Source: Saprospiraceae bacterium (lineage in GTDB: Bacteria; Bacteroidota; Bacteroidia; Chitinophagales; Saprospiraceae). Taken from it: a stretch of DNA of 64,000 nt. The stretch spans positions 310,001 to 374,000 of the forward strand of contig JADJGA010000011.1 of the NCBI GenBank assembly GCA_016708265.1. The letters are read 5' to 3'. Positions 1-9,313 of the stretch are shown one piece after another. Both the position numbers and the translations under genes were made by a program. Each line of letters opens with the position of its first letter. Position 1 is the first letter of the stretch. The notes beneath the pieces were generated by a model, which worked only from the letters and a program-made list of their open reading frames with translations, searched no databases and was not told the origin of the DNA.

Positions 1-694
1 TGCTATAAACGATAGCATCCGTTCCTGCCTTTCCAAGTTCCCGGCTCCCTCCCTTTACAAAATAGCCATGATATGCGCTTACTGTCACTATTATAAAACC
101 GAAGAAAAATGATTTTACTATCATAATGAATACGGTGTAGGAATCGTAAAATGAACTCAGGCCTTTGATAAAATCTCCCGGAGTAATATTCCCAAATGCT
201 GTACCAGCAAAAAAACCGCTTACCATGCTAAGAGCTGCCGCAAGAGCAATTAAAAGCGGAGCAGAAAAAAGTCCGGCAAGTATTTTCGGCAGAACGATAT
301 ATCCTTCGGTATTAACCCCCATGATTTCCATAGCATCTATTATCTCTTTTTGTCTCATTCCTCCTATTTCTGCTGCAATGCTTGACCCTATCTTTCCTGC
401 AAGGACCAGACTGGTTATAGTTGGTGCAAGTTCTATGATGACCATATCACGAAGGGCATAGCCGATATAATACGTTGGAATAAGGCCATCACCAAACTGG
501 TATGATAGCTGTACAGCAGTTACGGCACCTATAAATAATGAAATAAGCAATACTATTTTCAGGGAACCAATTCCCATCTCTTCTATTTGTCTTAATGTCT
601 CCCTGTAATAGATAATATGTTTTTCTGGTCGGGTAAAAGCCTTTGCCAGCCATATAACATATTTTCCAAGATGATAAAACTGTCTGAAAATCAT
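1..694 (-). CDS. mlaE: MlaE-family ABC transporter permease (partial, 3' end outside window)
   Basis: Reading the minus strand from the ATG at 694 gives an open frame to the window edge (about 231 codons). It begins MIFRQFYHLGKY and continues with hydrophobic segments and the MlaE/YrbE signature region: LRDMVIIELAPTITSLVLAGKIG, then AAEIGGMRQKEIIDAMEIMG (each quoted as a short stretch). MlaE is the inner-membrane permease of the Mla system, which moves phospholipids between the outer and inner membranes in Gram-negative cells. Family length is about 245-265 residues, so only a short C-terminal part is missing. The usual partners (MlaF ATPase, MlaD) would lie to the left, outside the window. 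The family is clear; the subunit name comes from homology and not from an observed operon. Confidence 0.85.
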   Translation of the reverse strand, partial: MIFRQFYHLGKYVIWLAKAFTRPEKHIIYYRETLRQIEEMGIGSLKIVLLISLFIGAVTAVQLSYQFGDGLIPTYYIGYALRDMVIIELAPTITSLVLAGKIGSSIAAEIGGMRQKEIIDAMEIMGVNTEGYIVLPKILAGLFSAPLLIALAAALSMVSGFFAGTAFGNITPGDFIKGLSSFYDSYTVFIMIVKSFFFGFIIVTVSAYHGYFVKGGSRELGKAGTDAIVYS

Positions 695-960
695 TAGTTT
701 AATGAATGTTAATTAAAAGAAACCCAAAAGTACATTAAATTTTAAAATATAATATAATTAAGCAAACTCTAATTGTATTTCATTTTATTCTCTTTAAATA
801 AAACAACAAAAACAAAAATATGTTAAAGTAAAAGCACATAAATAATAAAAGGGTGATTTTCAATTTGTTTTAATCGCCTGAATATTTTATTGTTTAGCTA
901 TTTAAATTGACACAAGTTCAATTTTTAATGATAAATTTGTATAAATAATACTAACAAAAA
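695..960. other. divergent intergenic region, AT-rich
   Basis: This 266-base gap separates the leftward MlaE permease from the rightward fni operon, so it should hold two divergent promoters. A TAaaTTTG box at 932-939 fits the Bacteroidota -7 element for fni. No RNA gene or repeat is visible. Confidence 0.5.
907..939 (+). promoter_or_regulatory. candidate Bacteroidota promoter for the fni operon
   Basis: A TAaaTTTG -7 box lies at 932-939 with a TTG at 907-909, a 22-base spacer that is slightly longer than the usual 19. The fni ATG is at 961. Only sequence match supports it. Confidence 0.45.
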
Positions 961-1983
961 ATGAGCAAACATCAGCAACCTGATGAAGCGGGTCAGAGAA
1001 AAAAAGATCACATTGAACTTACATTCAGTTCTCAGATGGTTAATATTGATGTTGATCCAAGATTTAACTATGAACCATTATTGGGATCGGCCAACAACAC
1101 AGATCTTAAAACTAATTTTTTAGGTACAATATTTGAACATCCGATCTGGATATCAAGTATGACCGGAGGGGCAGAGAAAGCTAAAACAATAAACACAAAC
1201 CTTGCAAAACTGTGCAATAAATACGGACTGGGAATGGGTCTTGGATCATGCAGGCAGTTACTCAGCGATGATAAACATCTAAGTGATTTTGATATGAGAA
1301 ATTATATCGGAGACCGGCCCTTTTTTACGAACCTGGGCATAGCACAACTTGAAATGCTGGTTGAGGAAAAAAGAACTCATAAAATAAATGAATTAGTTGA
1401 CAAACTAAACGCTGACGGACTGATCATTCACGTAAACCCCATGCAGGAGTTCATGCAGCCTGAGGGTGATAAGCTTAATTACCCACCGATTGAAACTATA
1501 AAAAGAATTATGGATAAGGTTAAAACCAAAATAATAGTAAAGGAAGTTGGACAAGGTATGGGAGAGGACAGCCTGAGAGCTTTGCTGACATTACCAATTG
1601 ATGCGATAGAAACGGCTGCATACGGTGGGTCTAATTTCGCAAAACTGGAATTATTAAGGCTAAAAAACGAATTTGCAGAACAGTATTCAGCTTTTACCAC
1701 CGTAGGCCATAATGCCAGCGAGATGGTAAAACTTATAAATAAACTGCAAAAGGAATTAAAAGAGAAAGTATTATGCAATAATATAATAATTTCCGGAGGT
1801 ATAAAATCGTTCTTAGACGGATATTTTTACATTGAAAAAGTTAATATGCCGTCCGTCTATGGTATGGCATCGCAGTTTTTAAAATATGCCCTTATAAGTT
1901 ATGAGGTTTTGGAAGAGTATACAAAATTTCATATTGAGGGATTAAAAATGTCCAAAGCTTTTTTAAGAGTTAAATCAATTTGA
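961..1983 (+). CDS. fni: type 2 isopentenyl-diphosphate delta-isomerase (FMN-dependent)
   Basis: This enzyme interconverts isopentenyl and dimethylallyl diphosphate in the cytosol using reduced FMN. The 340-residue protein has the family hallmarks in order: an N-terminal RKKDHI block near residue 14, the SSMTGG FMN-binding loop, GLGSCR, NLGIAQL, the IHVNPMQE stretch with the catalytic glutamine region, VKEVGQGM and a C-terminal ISGGIKS phosphate-binding segment. Length matches the family (330-350). The start is the first ATG, 22 bases after a promoter-like box. The stop codon is one base before the mvaA start, so the two are almost certainly co-transcribed. With HMG-CoA reductase next door this points to a mevalonate pathway; the kinases and decarboxylase are not in the window. 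Confidence 0.93.
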   Translation: MSKHQQPDEAGQRKKDHIELTFSSQMVNIDVDPRFNYEPLLGSANNTDLKTNFLGTIFEHPIWISSMTGGAEKAKTINTNLAKLCNKYGLGMGLGSCRQLLSDDKHLSDFDMRNYIGDRPFFTNLGIAQLEMLVEEKRTHKINELVDKLNADGLIIHVNPMQEFMQPEGDKLNYPPIETIKRIMDKVKTKIIVKEVGQGMGEDSLRALLTLPIDAIETAAYGGSNFAKLELLRLKNEFAEQYSAFTTVGHNASEMVKLINKLQKELKEKVLCNNIIISGGIKSFLDGYFYIEKVNMPSVYGMASQFLKYALISYEVLEEYTKFHIEGLKMSKAFLRVKSI

Positions 1984-1984
1984 C

Positions 1985-3316
1985 GTGCACAATAAAATAA
2001 TAGCAGGTTTTTCAAAGCTGTCAAAAGTAAGAAAGGTTCAATGGATTGTTGAAACTTTTTTCAAGGATCCTGACATGGTGATGAATGAACTTATCAGCTA
2101 CTGGCATCCCGGGCTCCAGAGCATTCTGGATGGATTTATAGAAAACTCCATAGGAAATTTTCCTCTTCCTTTGGGTGTGGCACCGAACTTCAAGATCAAT
2201 GGTAAGGTTTTGGCAATTCCTATGGCAATTGAAGAAAGTTCAGTAATAGCTGCAGCATCCAGCGCATCAAAATTCTGGTTTGACAGAGGTGGATTCAAGG
2301 CAGAGGTAATTGACATGAAAAAAATCGGCCAGGTTCATTTCAGGTGGCGAGGAGACAAGGAAAAGCTTATACATATTTTCCCGGATATTTCTCAAAAGCT
2401 GAGAGACGATGTAAAACCGATCATAAGATCAATGGAAGAGCGGGGAGGTGGTATTAATAGCATAGAACTAATTGATTTTACCGATAAAATACCGGATATT
2501 TTTCAGATAAGGGGAGAATTTTATACATGCGACAGTATGGGTGCAAATTTCATCAATACTGTGCTGGAACAGTTTTCTATCACACTTAAAAACTATTTTA
2601 TTTCGGGTGATCATTTCCAGGGAAAAGAAAAGGAACTGGAAATAATCATGGCCATATTATCAAATTATACACCGGAATGTATTGTTCATACAGAAGTAAG
2701 CTGTCATATAGATGAACTTGCAAATGATAACTCGATAAATGACGGAAAATTTTTTGCTGAGAAATTTAAAACTGCTATAGAAATTGCAACAAAAGACCCT
2801 TTTCGTGCAGTGACCCACAATAAAGGCATATTCAACGGGATTGATTCTGTAGTAATAGCCACCGGCAATGATTTCCGGGCAGTGGAAGCATGTGGACATG
2901 CTTATGCATCCAGAACGGGAACTTATCAGAGCCTCAGCAAATGTGAAATTAACAATGGAATCTTCCGGTTTTGGCTGGATGTTCCACTTGCCGTTGGCAC
3001 AATTGGAGGATTGACCCGAACTCACCCAATAGCAAAAAGAAGCCTGGAAATGCTTGATAATCCCAGCGCTGAACAGCTCATGAAAATTGTTGCTTCAGTA
3101 GGATTGGCCCAGAATTTCGGAGCAGTAAAATCCCTGATCACAACAGGCATTCAAAAAGGCCACATGAAACTACATCTGTCAAATATCCTTACGTTTCTTG
3201 AAGCAGGAGAAAAGGAGAAAGAAATAATATCGGATTATTTTGAAAATAAAATTGTTTCTTTCAGTGAAGTAAAAGCAATACTGGAAAAAGTAAGATCAGG
3301 CAAATTCAATGGATAA
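1985..3316 (+). CDS. mvaA: class II hydroxymethylglutaryl-CoA reductase
   Basis: This 443-residue enzyme interconverts HMG-CoA and mevalonate. Class II features are visible: IENSIGNF carrying the catalytic Glu, PMAIEESSVIAAAS, THNKGIFNGI carrying the catalytic Lys, ATGNDFRA carrying the catalytic Asp, and GIQKGHMKLH near the C-terminus carrying the catalytic His. All four catalytic positions are kept. Class II enzymes are often called degradative, but in Bacteroidota they are usually taken to be biosynthetic, and the neighbouring isomerase supports that. The start is a GTG one base after the fni stop; the sequence downstream of it aligns with the family N-terminus, which is why I prefer it to a later ATG. 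The 3' end overlaps ruvC by 8 bases. Confidence 0.92.
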   Translation: MHNKIIAGFSKLSKVRKVQWIVETFFKDPDMVMNELISYWHPGLQSILDGFIENSIGNFPLPLGVAPNFKINGKVLAIPMAIEESSVIAAASSASKFWFDRGGFKAEVIDMKKIGQVHFRWRGDKEKLIHIFPDISQKLRDDVKPIIRSMEERGGGINSIELIDFTDKIPDIFQIRGEFYTCDSMGANFINTVLEQFSITLKNYFISGDHFQGKEKELEIIMAILSNYTPECIVHTEVSCHIDELANDNSINDGKFFAEKFKTAIEIATKDPFRAVTHNKGIFNGIDSVVIATGNDFRAVEACGHAYASRTGTYQSLSKCEINNGIFRFWLDVPLAVGTIGGLTRTHPIAKRSLEMLDNPSAEQLMKIVASVGLAQNFGAVKSLITTGIQKGHMKLHLSNILTFLEAGEKEKEIISDYFENKIVSFSEVKAILEKVRSGKFNG

Positions 3317-3871
3317 GCCTTCAAAAATAAAAATTCTTGGCATTGATCCCGGCACACAGGTGATGGGTTATGCTATTCTGGAATACTTTTTTGGCCATAG
3401 TAAGGTAGAAACTATGGGTGTGATAAAACTTAAAAAAATTCTTGATCATCAGGAAAAACTTAAGGAGATTTTTTACAGACCCAGGAAATAATAGAAATTT
3501 ACAGACCTGCCGAACTTGCAATTGAAGCACCATTTTATGGAAAAAATGTTCAGTCTATGCTAAAACTGGGAAGAGCCCAGGGTGTTGCAATAGCTGCCGG
3601 AATAACAATGGGACTCAATATTACTGAATACTCACCTAAAAAGGTTAAACAATCCATTACAGGCAACGGTAATGCATCCAAGGAACAGGTGGCAGCCATG
3701 CTACAGAATATTTTGAATGTAAAGCTGGAGAATGAATTATTTGATGCAACCGATGCTCTCGGAGTTGCCTTATGTCATTTTCATCAGTTGTCATCTTTTA
3801 CATCAGGAACTAAAAAGTTTTCAGGGTGGAAAAGCTATCTGAGTGAAAATCCCGATAAAATTATAAAATAA
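3309..3871 (+). pseudogene. ruvC: Holliday junction resolvase RuvC, broken by a one-base deletion
   Basis: RuvC cuts Holliday junctions together with RuvAB. The first 60 codons (3309-3491) encode the N-terminus with the GIDPGT motif and its catalytic Asp, then hit a stop. The rest continues in another frame: AIEAPFYGKNVQS with the catalytic Glu, LKLGRAQGVAIAAG, and a C-terminal FDATDALGVALCH with the last acidic residues. The frames join at a run of six T at 3469-3474. Adding one T restores EIFLQTQEIIEIYRP and a 187-residue protein, the normal family length. All catalytic residues are present, so a sequencing or assembly indel is more likely than real loss. The start overlaps the mvaA 3' end and the stop is one base before the xerD ATG. 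Confidence 0.9.
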
Positions 3872-3872
3872 A

Positions 3873-4778
3873 ATGGACTGGAATTCTGCAATCAGGGGAT
3901 TTGAATCTTATATGCTCCTTGAAAGATCTCTTTCCAAAAACACAATCGAAGCCTATATCAGAGATATTTCAAGAGTAGCAGAGTATTGCAGCATTAACAA
4001 TCTTGATATATCTCCTGTAAAAATTGAACTTAAAGACCTTCGCAATTTTATTGAATGGATAAACAAACTTGCTGTTTCACACAGAAGTCAGGCAAGAATG
4101 ATAAGCGGGATCAGGGCTTTTTACAAATTCCTGATCATGGAAGACATGATTTCAGACGACCCATCTGAATTACTGGAAGCGCCCAAACTCGGAAGAAAAA
4201 TCCCCGATGTTCTAAGCTTGGAGGAAATAGAAAAAATGATATCAATTATAGACATGAGCCTGGATCAGGGACACAGGAATAAGGCAATAATTGAAACTTT
4301 GTATGCTTGCGGTGTCCGGGTCAGCGAATTAACAGACATGAAACTATCGGGTTATTATCCTGAAATAGGATTTATTAAAGTTATTGGAAAAAACAATAAG
4401 GAAAGAATAATACCAATCGGACGTGATGCAATTAAAAGCATAGAAGTGTATTTAAATTCAACACGTAAGAATATTAAAATTCAGAAAGGGCAGGAAGATT
4501 TTATTTTTCTCAACCGAAGAGGGAAAAAACTGACAAGGATCATGATCTTTATTATAATTAAAGAGTTGGCAGAATCGGCAGGAATCAGAAAAAATGTAAG
4601 TCCCCATATTTTCAGGCACTCATTTGCAACTCACCTTGTTGAAGGAGGAGCCGACCTGAGAGTAATTCAGGAAATGCTGGGGCATGAATCGATACTTACA
4701 ACAGAGATATACACCCACCTTGATACTAATTATCTGAAAGAAGCTATATTGAAATATCACCCCAGAAATAAAAAATAG
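3873..4778 (+). CDS. xerD: tyrosine recombinase, XerC/XerD family
   Basis: Site-specific recombinases of this family resolve chromosome dimers at dif. The 301-residue protein has an N-terminal SAM-like core-binding domain (residues about 1-90; SLSKNTIEAYIRDI) and a C-terminal catalytic domain with the expected residues: Arg in CGVRVSEL, Lys in the GKNNKERIIPIG beta-hairpin, HIFRHS for His/Arg, LGHES for the second His, and Tyr in TTEIYTH. Length matches housekeeping Xer proteins (about 300), and no integrase arm domain, attachment site or mobile gene is nearby, so a chromosomal Xer role is favoured over a mobile-element integrase. XerC and XerD cannot be separated with certainty by eye. It starts one base after the ruvC stop, in the same operon. 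Confidence 0.88.
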   Translation: MDWNSAIRGFESYMLLERSLSKNTIEAYIRDISRVAEYCSINNLDISPVKIELKDLRNFIEWINKLAVSHRSQARMISGIRAFYKFLIMEDMISDDPSELLEAPKLGRKIPDVLSLEEIEKMISIIDMSLDQGHRNKAIIETLYACGVRVSELTDMKLSGYYPEIGFIKVIGKNNKERIIPIGRDAIKSIEVYLNSTRKNIKIQKGQEDFIFLNRRGKKLTRIMIFIIIKELAESAGIRKNVSPHIFRHSFATHLVEGGADLRVIQEMLGHESILTTEIYTHLDTNYLKEAILKYHPRNKK

Positions 4779-4801
4779 ATAAAATTTGTATATTTCATTT
4801 A

Positions 4802-4809
4802 TATATTTG
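4802..4809 (+). promoter_or_regulatory. -7 box upstream of the DUF2892 gene
   Basis: TAtaTTTG at 4802-4809 matches the Bacteroidota -7 element, 37 bases before the ATG at 4847. No -33 element is seen at the usual distance. Confidence 0.4.
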
Positions 4810-4846
4810 TTTAGTTTTGCTATTATTAACCTTAAAATAATCAATT

Positions 4847-5056
4847 ATGAAAAAAAATGTAGGGAAAATTGACACATGGATCAGGATCCTGATCGCTCTT
4901 GTAATTCTTGTTTTGTATTACTTTGATATTATTTCAGGGACAGTTGCAATAGTTTTACTGGTAGCAGGTATTGTTTTGTTACTTACTTCATTGCTAGGCT
5001 TTTGTCCGTTATACACTATTTTTAAAATAAACACCTGTAAAAAAGCAGAGAAGTAA
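4847..5056 (+). CDS. small two-helix membrane protein, DUF2892 (YgaP-like)
   Basis: The 69-residue protein starts MKKNVGKIDTWIRI and has two hydrophobic helices (about residues 13-30 and 33-50), followed by GFCPLYTIFKINTC. This pattern, with the conserved Cys-Pro-Leu-Tyr after the second helix, is typical of the DUF2892 inner-membrane family, found alone or fused to rhodanese domains. Its function is unknown. It stands alone, with a promoter-like box upstream and a terminator hairpin downstream at about 5241-5286. Confidence 0.85.
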   Translation: MKKNVGKIDTWIRILIALVILVLYYFDIISGTVAIVLLVAGIVLLLTSLLGFCPLYTIFKINTCKKAEK

Positions 5057-5401
5057 ATATAATTTTATTTGCTTAAATCTAGTTTAAAATTGAGAAACCA
5101 AAGCATCAGTTAGAAATATTTTTTAATAAATATATCTTAAGTGCACTATCAGGCTACGGATTTATTTCAATATCTTATTCAGGATTTTAAGCGAATCTTT
5201 TTATTAATCATAAAGTTTTAATAATATAAGCTCAATCAATAGCTGACAGATTAAGCGTTGAAGGTGTAATCTGTCAGCTTTTTTAGTTTTTGGAAATTTA
5301 ACCCACCATAAAATATTTAGCAATCTCGAATAATTAAAAACCGGAAAATTCGTTTTTGTAACTTGAGTTTCGACATCAGGATTAATCCAAATTATAAAAA
5401 A
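5057..5401. other. intergenic region holding one terminator
   Basis: No open frame of interest lies in these 345 bases. The only clear structure is the hairpin at 5241-5286. The first 13 codons of the longer frame that opens at 5363 look like untranslated leader (see the thioredoxin gene). Confidence 0.6.
5241..5286 (+). terminator. Rho-independent terminator
   Basis: A perfect 13-bp stem (AGCTGACAGATTA at 5241-5253 pairing with TAATCTGTCAGCT at 5267-5279) with a 13-base loop is followed directly by a T run. It should end transcription from the DUF2892 gene. Confidence 0.85.
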
Positions 5402-6589
5402 ATGAAGTTAATAATACCAATCTGTTTTTATTTATTGTCTGCAATGGCTATCAATGCCCAGGGAATTCAATTTTTTGAGGGTAGTTGGGATGAAGCACTG
5501 ACTAAGTCAAAGACTGATGATAAATTGATATTTGTTGATGCATATACCAAATGGTGTGGCCCATGCAAAAGGTTGCAAAACACGGTATTTCCAACCAAAG
5601 AAGCAGGAGATTTTTACAATCAGAACTTCATAAATTTCAAAATTGACATGGAAACCCAGGCGGGTATTGAATTTGGAGTTAAATATCCGGTAGGTGCATA
5701 TCCTACATTATTTTATATCAATCACAAGGGAGACATAGTATACAGCAATGTCGGTAGCCCGGATGTTCAGAGACTGATAGAATTAGGAAAAAAAGCTATA
5801 TTAGGATTCAATGATTCTCCGGAACTGGAAAAAGAATGGGATAACGGCAACAGGGATTATGACCTTGTTCTGAAATATGTTAAGTCACTTGTATTAAAAT
5901 CAAAGCCGGCAAACAAGATAGTATTTGATTATTTAAAACCAAAACCGGATATTAACAAAGAACAAAAAGCAGTTTTGATATTTGAATCAACATCAGAATG
6001 CGACAGCAGATTGTTTGAAATGATGACTGAAAAACAGAACATGAAACTTCTCTTGGGAATTTATTCTAAGAATGAAATATCCGACAAAATTTACAATGTG
6101 TGCTGGAAAACGGTTGAAAAATCATTTCAGTTTGAAGTGCCGGCATTGCAGGATGAAGCAAAGGAAAAAATGAAGAAATTCAATAACGACAGATATTCAG
6201 AATTTAATTCAAGAATAGAACTTTTCAATGCTGAGAATACAGGAGATATTTCTTTATACAAAAAAGCAGCAAAAAACTATTTTAATGAGTTAAAGGATTC
6301 AGAAACCCGGATCAGGTTTATTGATGAAATTGCGGTCATACCAAGTTTAAGAACGGAGATCACAGAGCTTAAACTGGCATTATCAAAGATAACTTTCGAA
6401 AAAGACAAAAAACCGGCAACTTATCTTAATTATATCAAATCACTGATAGACAATAAAAACTATTCTGATGCAAGGGAACATCTGGGGAAAGCTATAAAAA
6501 TGGCAACTGATATGCAGGATTCAGAAGCGCTGAGAAATTTAAAGAGATTTGAAGTTTTTCTGCAAAGAAGTGATATTGATAAAAACTAA
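5402..6589 (+). CDS. exported thioredoxin-fold protein
   Basis: Starting from the ATG at 5402 (MKLIIPICFYLLSAMAINAQ) gives a clean signal peptide; the frame is open from 5363 but those 13 upstream codons lack signal-peptide character. The mature protein begins with a thioredoxin-like domain (about residues 20-140) carrying the redox motif KWCGPCKR and a cis-Pro segment GAYPTLFY. The remaining 250 residues are mostly helical and charged, with TPR-like spacing near the end (YSDAREHLGKAIKMA). It is probably a periplasmic disulfide reductase of the DUF255/thioredoxin_7 kind common in Bacteroidota; the substrate is unknown. It stands alone between a terminator and the convergent lon gene. Confidence 0.8.
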   Translation: MKLIIPICFYLLSAMAINAQGIQFFEGSWDEALTKSKTDDKLIFVDAYTKWCGPCKRLQNTVFPTKEAGDFYNQNFINFKIDMETQAGIEFGVKYPVGAYPTLFYINHKGDIVYSNVGSPDVQRLIELGKKAILGFNDSPELEKEWDNGNRDYDLVLKYVKSLVLKSKPANKIVFDYLKPKPDINKEQKAVLIFESTSECDSRLFEMMTEKQNMKLLLGIYSKNEISDKIYNVCWKTVEKSFQFEVPALQDEAKEKMKKFNNDRYSEFNSRIELFNAENTGDISLYKKAAKNYFNELKDSETRIRFIDEIAVIPSLRTEITELKLALSKITFEKDKKPATYLNYIKSLIDNKNYSDAREHLGKAIKMATDMQDSEALRNLKRFEVFLQRSDIDKN

Positions 6590-6672
6590 AACCTTTAAAG
6601 TATTGGTTCTACTGCAAGTTTAATCTTTTCTCTATTGATGTAAGAATGGAATATTGGAATTAGAGAAAAGCA

Positions 6673-6690
6673 GAGGTGAAGTTTCACCTC
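6673..6690 (-). terminator. possible weak terminator after lon
   Basis: GAGGTGAA and TTCACCTC form an 8-bp stem with a 2-base loop at 6673-6690. On the minus strand it is followed within a few bases by a short T run. The hairpin is real; terminator function is a guess. Confidence 0.35.
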
Positions 6691-6722
6691 CTGCCATATC
6701 TCACAGATATCAAAATTTCAGC

Positions 6723-9140
6723 CTATTTTTTTAAATTTTCCTCCAGGGCAATTTTTAATACATCCATCATTTTGTCGACGTAGATAAATTCTAGTCCCCG
6801 GATGTATTCTTCGTTGATCTGTTTTATATCTTTCTCGTTTTCCCTGCAAAGAATTATTTTATTCATTCCGTAGCGTTTCGCTGCAAGTACTTTTTCCTTG
6901 ATTCCACCTACCGGAAGAACTTCTCCTCTTAATGTTATCTCGCCGGTCATTGCAAGATATGGTTTGATCCTGATTTTCTTAAAAGCAGAAGCGAGACTTG
7001 TGATCATGGTAATACCCGCACTAGGCCCATCTTTTGGAATAGCCCCTTCAGGAACATGTATGTGTATATCCGTTGTGCTGAAAATATCCTCAGGTATTCC
7101 AAGGTTTTTTGCATTTGCTTTAATATAACTTAGAGCAGTAGTTGCGGATTCTTTCATCACATTGCCAAGGTTTCCCGTAAGGGTCAGATTTCCTTTGCCG
7201 GGATTAAGGCTGGTTTCAATAAAAAGGATGTCCCCACCCACTATGGTCCAGGCAAGCCCTATAGCTACCCCGGGCATTTTTATATTAGTATATTTATCCT
7301 TGTGAAATTTTGAAGGACCCAGAATTTTTTCAACGTCTTCAATGCTGATCTTTGGTTCATAAGTTTCTTCAATAGCTACTCTCTTTGCGATATTTCGCAT
7401 GATCCTTCCTATTTCCCGGTTAAGGCTCCTTACTCCAGATTCCCGTGTGTATTTTTCGATGACCTCTTTTATTACAGGTTTGCTGAAAGAAATATGGCCG
7501 GGATTTAGTCCGTGTTCTTTGAGTTGATCGGGTATAAGGTGACGTTTTGTTATCTCGATTTTTTCTTCGACTGAATATCCGTTGATATTGATAATTTCCA
7601 TTCTGTCTATCAATGCAGGCTGTATGGAGTTGAGGTTATTGGCAGTAGCTATGAACATGACTTTTGATAGGTCATATTCAATTTCCAGATAATTGTCGTG
7701 AAAATTTGTGTTTTGCTCAGGATCCAGAACTTCAAGCAAAGCAGAAGATGGATCGCCCCGGTAAGATGCTCCTACTTTATCAATTTCATCGAGAATAAAC
7801 AGGGGATTCGAAGTTTTTACCTTTTTAATTGATTGTATTATCCTGCCGGGCATAGCACCGATATATGTTTTTCTGTGGCCGCGAATTTCACTTTCATCAT
7901 GAAGTCCTCCAAGCGACATTCTAACGTGTTTTCTTTCGAGGGCACGGGAAATAGAGATAGCAAGCGAAGTTTTACCTACCCCGGGAGGCCCAACCAGGCA
8001 CAATATTGGTGCTTTCATATCGCCTTTGATTTTCAATACAGCTAGGTGTTCCAGTATCCGCTCTTTTACGTCGTCAAGACCATAATGATCTTCGTCGAGC
8101 ACAGCTTTTACTTTTTTCAGATCGAAATTATCCTGAGAGTATTCTTCCCAGGGCAATTCAAGCAATAATTCTACATAATTCAGCATAACCGAATAGTCCG
8201 GCATGTGAGATTGCATTCTTTTGAGTTTATTCAGTTCCTTGTCAAATTTTTCGGCTACTTCCTGCGGCCATTTTTTTGTCTTTGCAAGGGTTTCAAATTT
8301 CTGAAAATCTTCGGCATTGGGATTCTGACCCAGTTCTTCCTGGATAGTTTTCAGTTGTTGGCTCAAAAAATAATCTCTCTGGGTTTTTTCTATATCTTTT
8401 CTTACCTTGAATTCAATATTTCCTTTTATCTCTAGTATATGCAATTCATTGTCAATAAGTTGCAGGATGCGTTTGGATCTTTCCTTAATATCACTGATCT
8501 CCAGCAATTCCTGTTTGACATCGATTGTTACATTCAGATTTGAAGCAAGAAAATTGAGCAAAAATATCTTGCTCTTTACGTTTTCAAGCATTATTATTGC
8601 TTCATTAGGTATCTGAGGTGACAATTCAACTATTTTCCTTGCTTTTTCCTTGATAGCTTCTACCATTGCAATAAATTCCAGATCATTGTCAGGTAAAATA
8701 TCTAGTATGATATTCACTTTACCTTTGAGGAAAGGATCAACAGATGTCAGTTCAGTAAGGGTGAACCTGAATTTTCCCTGTATAATTGCAGTGTAAGTGC
8801 CATCCGGCATTTTGAGTTTTTTAAGGATTTTAGCTATTGTTCCGGTATGATATAGTTCATCGATTTCAGGGTCTTCAACGTTTTTATCTTTTTGTGTCAG
8901 AATAGCGATCCATCCGCCGGCTTTTTCAGCAAAATTGACAGCAGCAACAGATTTAGACCTGCTGATTGTTATCGGGATAATCATTCCCGGATATAGTATA
9001 GAATTTGTAAGAGCCAGTACAGGATATTCTTCAGGTAATGTTTCGTCCCCGAACACATTTATCTCATCGTCTGTAACACCCAGAATTGACGAAATATCTC
9101 CTTCGTGAACTATATTTTGGAATATTATTTCTTTGGACAT
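6723..9140 (-). CDS. lon: ATP-dependent protease Lon
   Basis: Lon degrades misfolded and regulatory proteins in the cytosol. The 805-residue protein has the full LonA layout: an N-terminal LON substrate domain (PVLALTNSILYPGM near residue 40), a coiled-coil linker, an AAA+ module with Walker A GPPGVGKTSLA and Walker B FILDEIDKV, and a C-terminal peptidase domain with the catalytic serine in DGPSAGITM (about residue 707) and lysine in GGIKEKVLAAKR (about residue 750). No truncation is seen. It is a single-gene unit, divergent from the tRNA-Asp gene. Confidence 0.97.
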   Translation of the reverse strand: MSKEIIFQNIVHEGDISSILGVTDDEINVFGDETLPEEYPVLALTNSILYPGMIIPITISRSKSVAAVNFAEKAGGWIAILTQKDKNVEDPEIDELYHTGTIAKILKKLKMPDGTYTAIIQGKFRFTLTELTSVDPFLKGKVNIILDILPDNDLEFIAMVEAIKEKARKIVELSPQIPNEAIIMLENVKSKIFLLNFLASNLNVTIDVKQELLEISDIKERSKRILQLIDNELHILEIKGNIEFKVRKDIEKTQRDYFLSQQLKTIQEELGQNPNAEDFQKFETLAKTKKWPQEVAEKFDKELNKLKRMQSHMPDYSVMLNYVELLLELPWEEYSQDNFDLKKVKAVLDEDHYGLDDVKERILEHLAVLKIKGDMKAPILCLVGPPGVGKTSLAISISRALERKHVRMSLGGLHDESEIRGHRKTYIGAMPGRIIQSIKKVKTSNPLFILDEIDKVGASYRGDPSSALLEVLDPEQNTNFHDNYLEIEYDLSKVMFIATANNLNSIQPALIDRMEIININGYSVEEKIEITKRHLIPDQLKEHGLNPGHISFSKPVIKEVIEKYTRESGVRSLNREIGRIMRNIAKRVAIEETYEPKISIEDVEKILGPSKFHKDKYTNIKMPGVAIGLAWTIVGGDILFIETSLNPGKGNLTLTGNLGNVMKESATTALSYIKANAKNLGIPEDIFSTTDIHIHVPEGAIPKDGPSAGITMITSLASAFKKIRIKPYLAMTGEITLRGEVLPVGGIKEKVLAAKRYGMNKIILCRENEKDIKQINEEYIRGLEFIYVDKMMDVLKIALEENLKK

Positions 9141-9313
9141 AATTTTTTTATGATTAATTATCAGAAAAACACATCAATTACTATACCACTAAAAATTATA
9201 ACGAAATTACCTGCCAAATAGTCATTTATTGAAAGACAAATATGTCAAAAGAGATATTTTGGCTTATTATAAAACAAAATGTTAAAAAAATTTTAGAAAT
9301 AAATTTTTTATTT

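Noticed and set aside
165..461. 98-codon plus-strand open frame
   Set aside because: It is the antisense of the MlaE permease, whose minus-strand frame has clear family motifs.
3469..3491. Programmed -1 frameshift in ruvC
   Set aside because: The T run is suggestive, but the zero-frame A-site codon is TAC, which does not allow re-pairing, and RuvC is not known to use recoding.
3873..4778. Integrase of a mobile element
   Set aside because: Housekeeping Xer length, tight coupling to ruvC and no attachment site, cargo or excisionase nearby.
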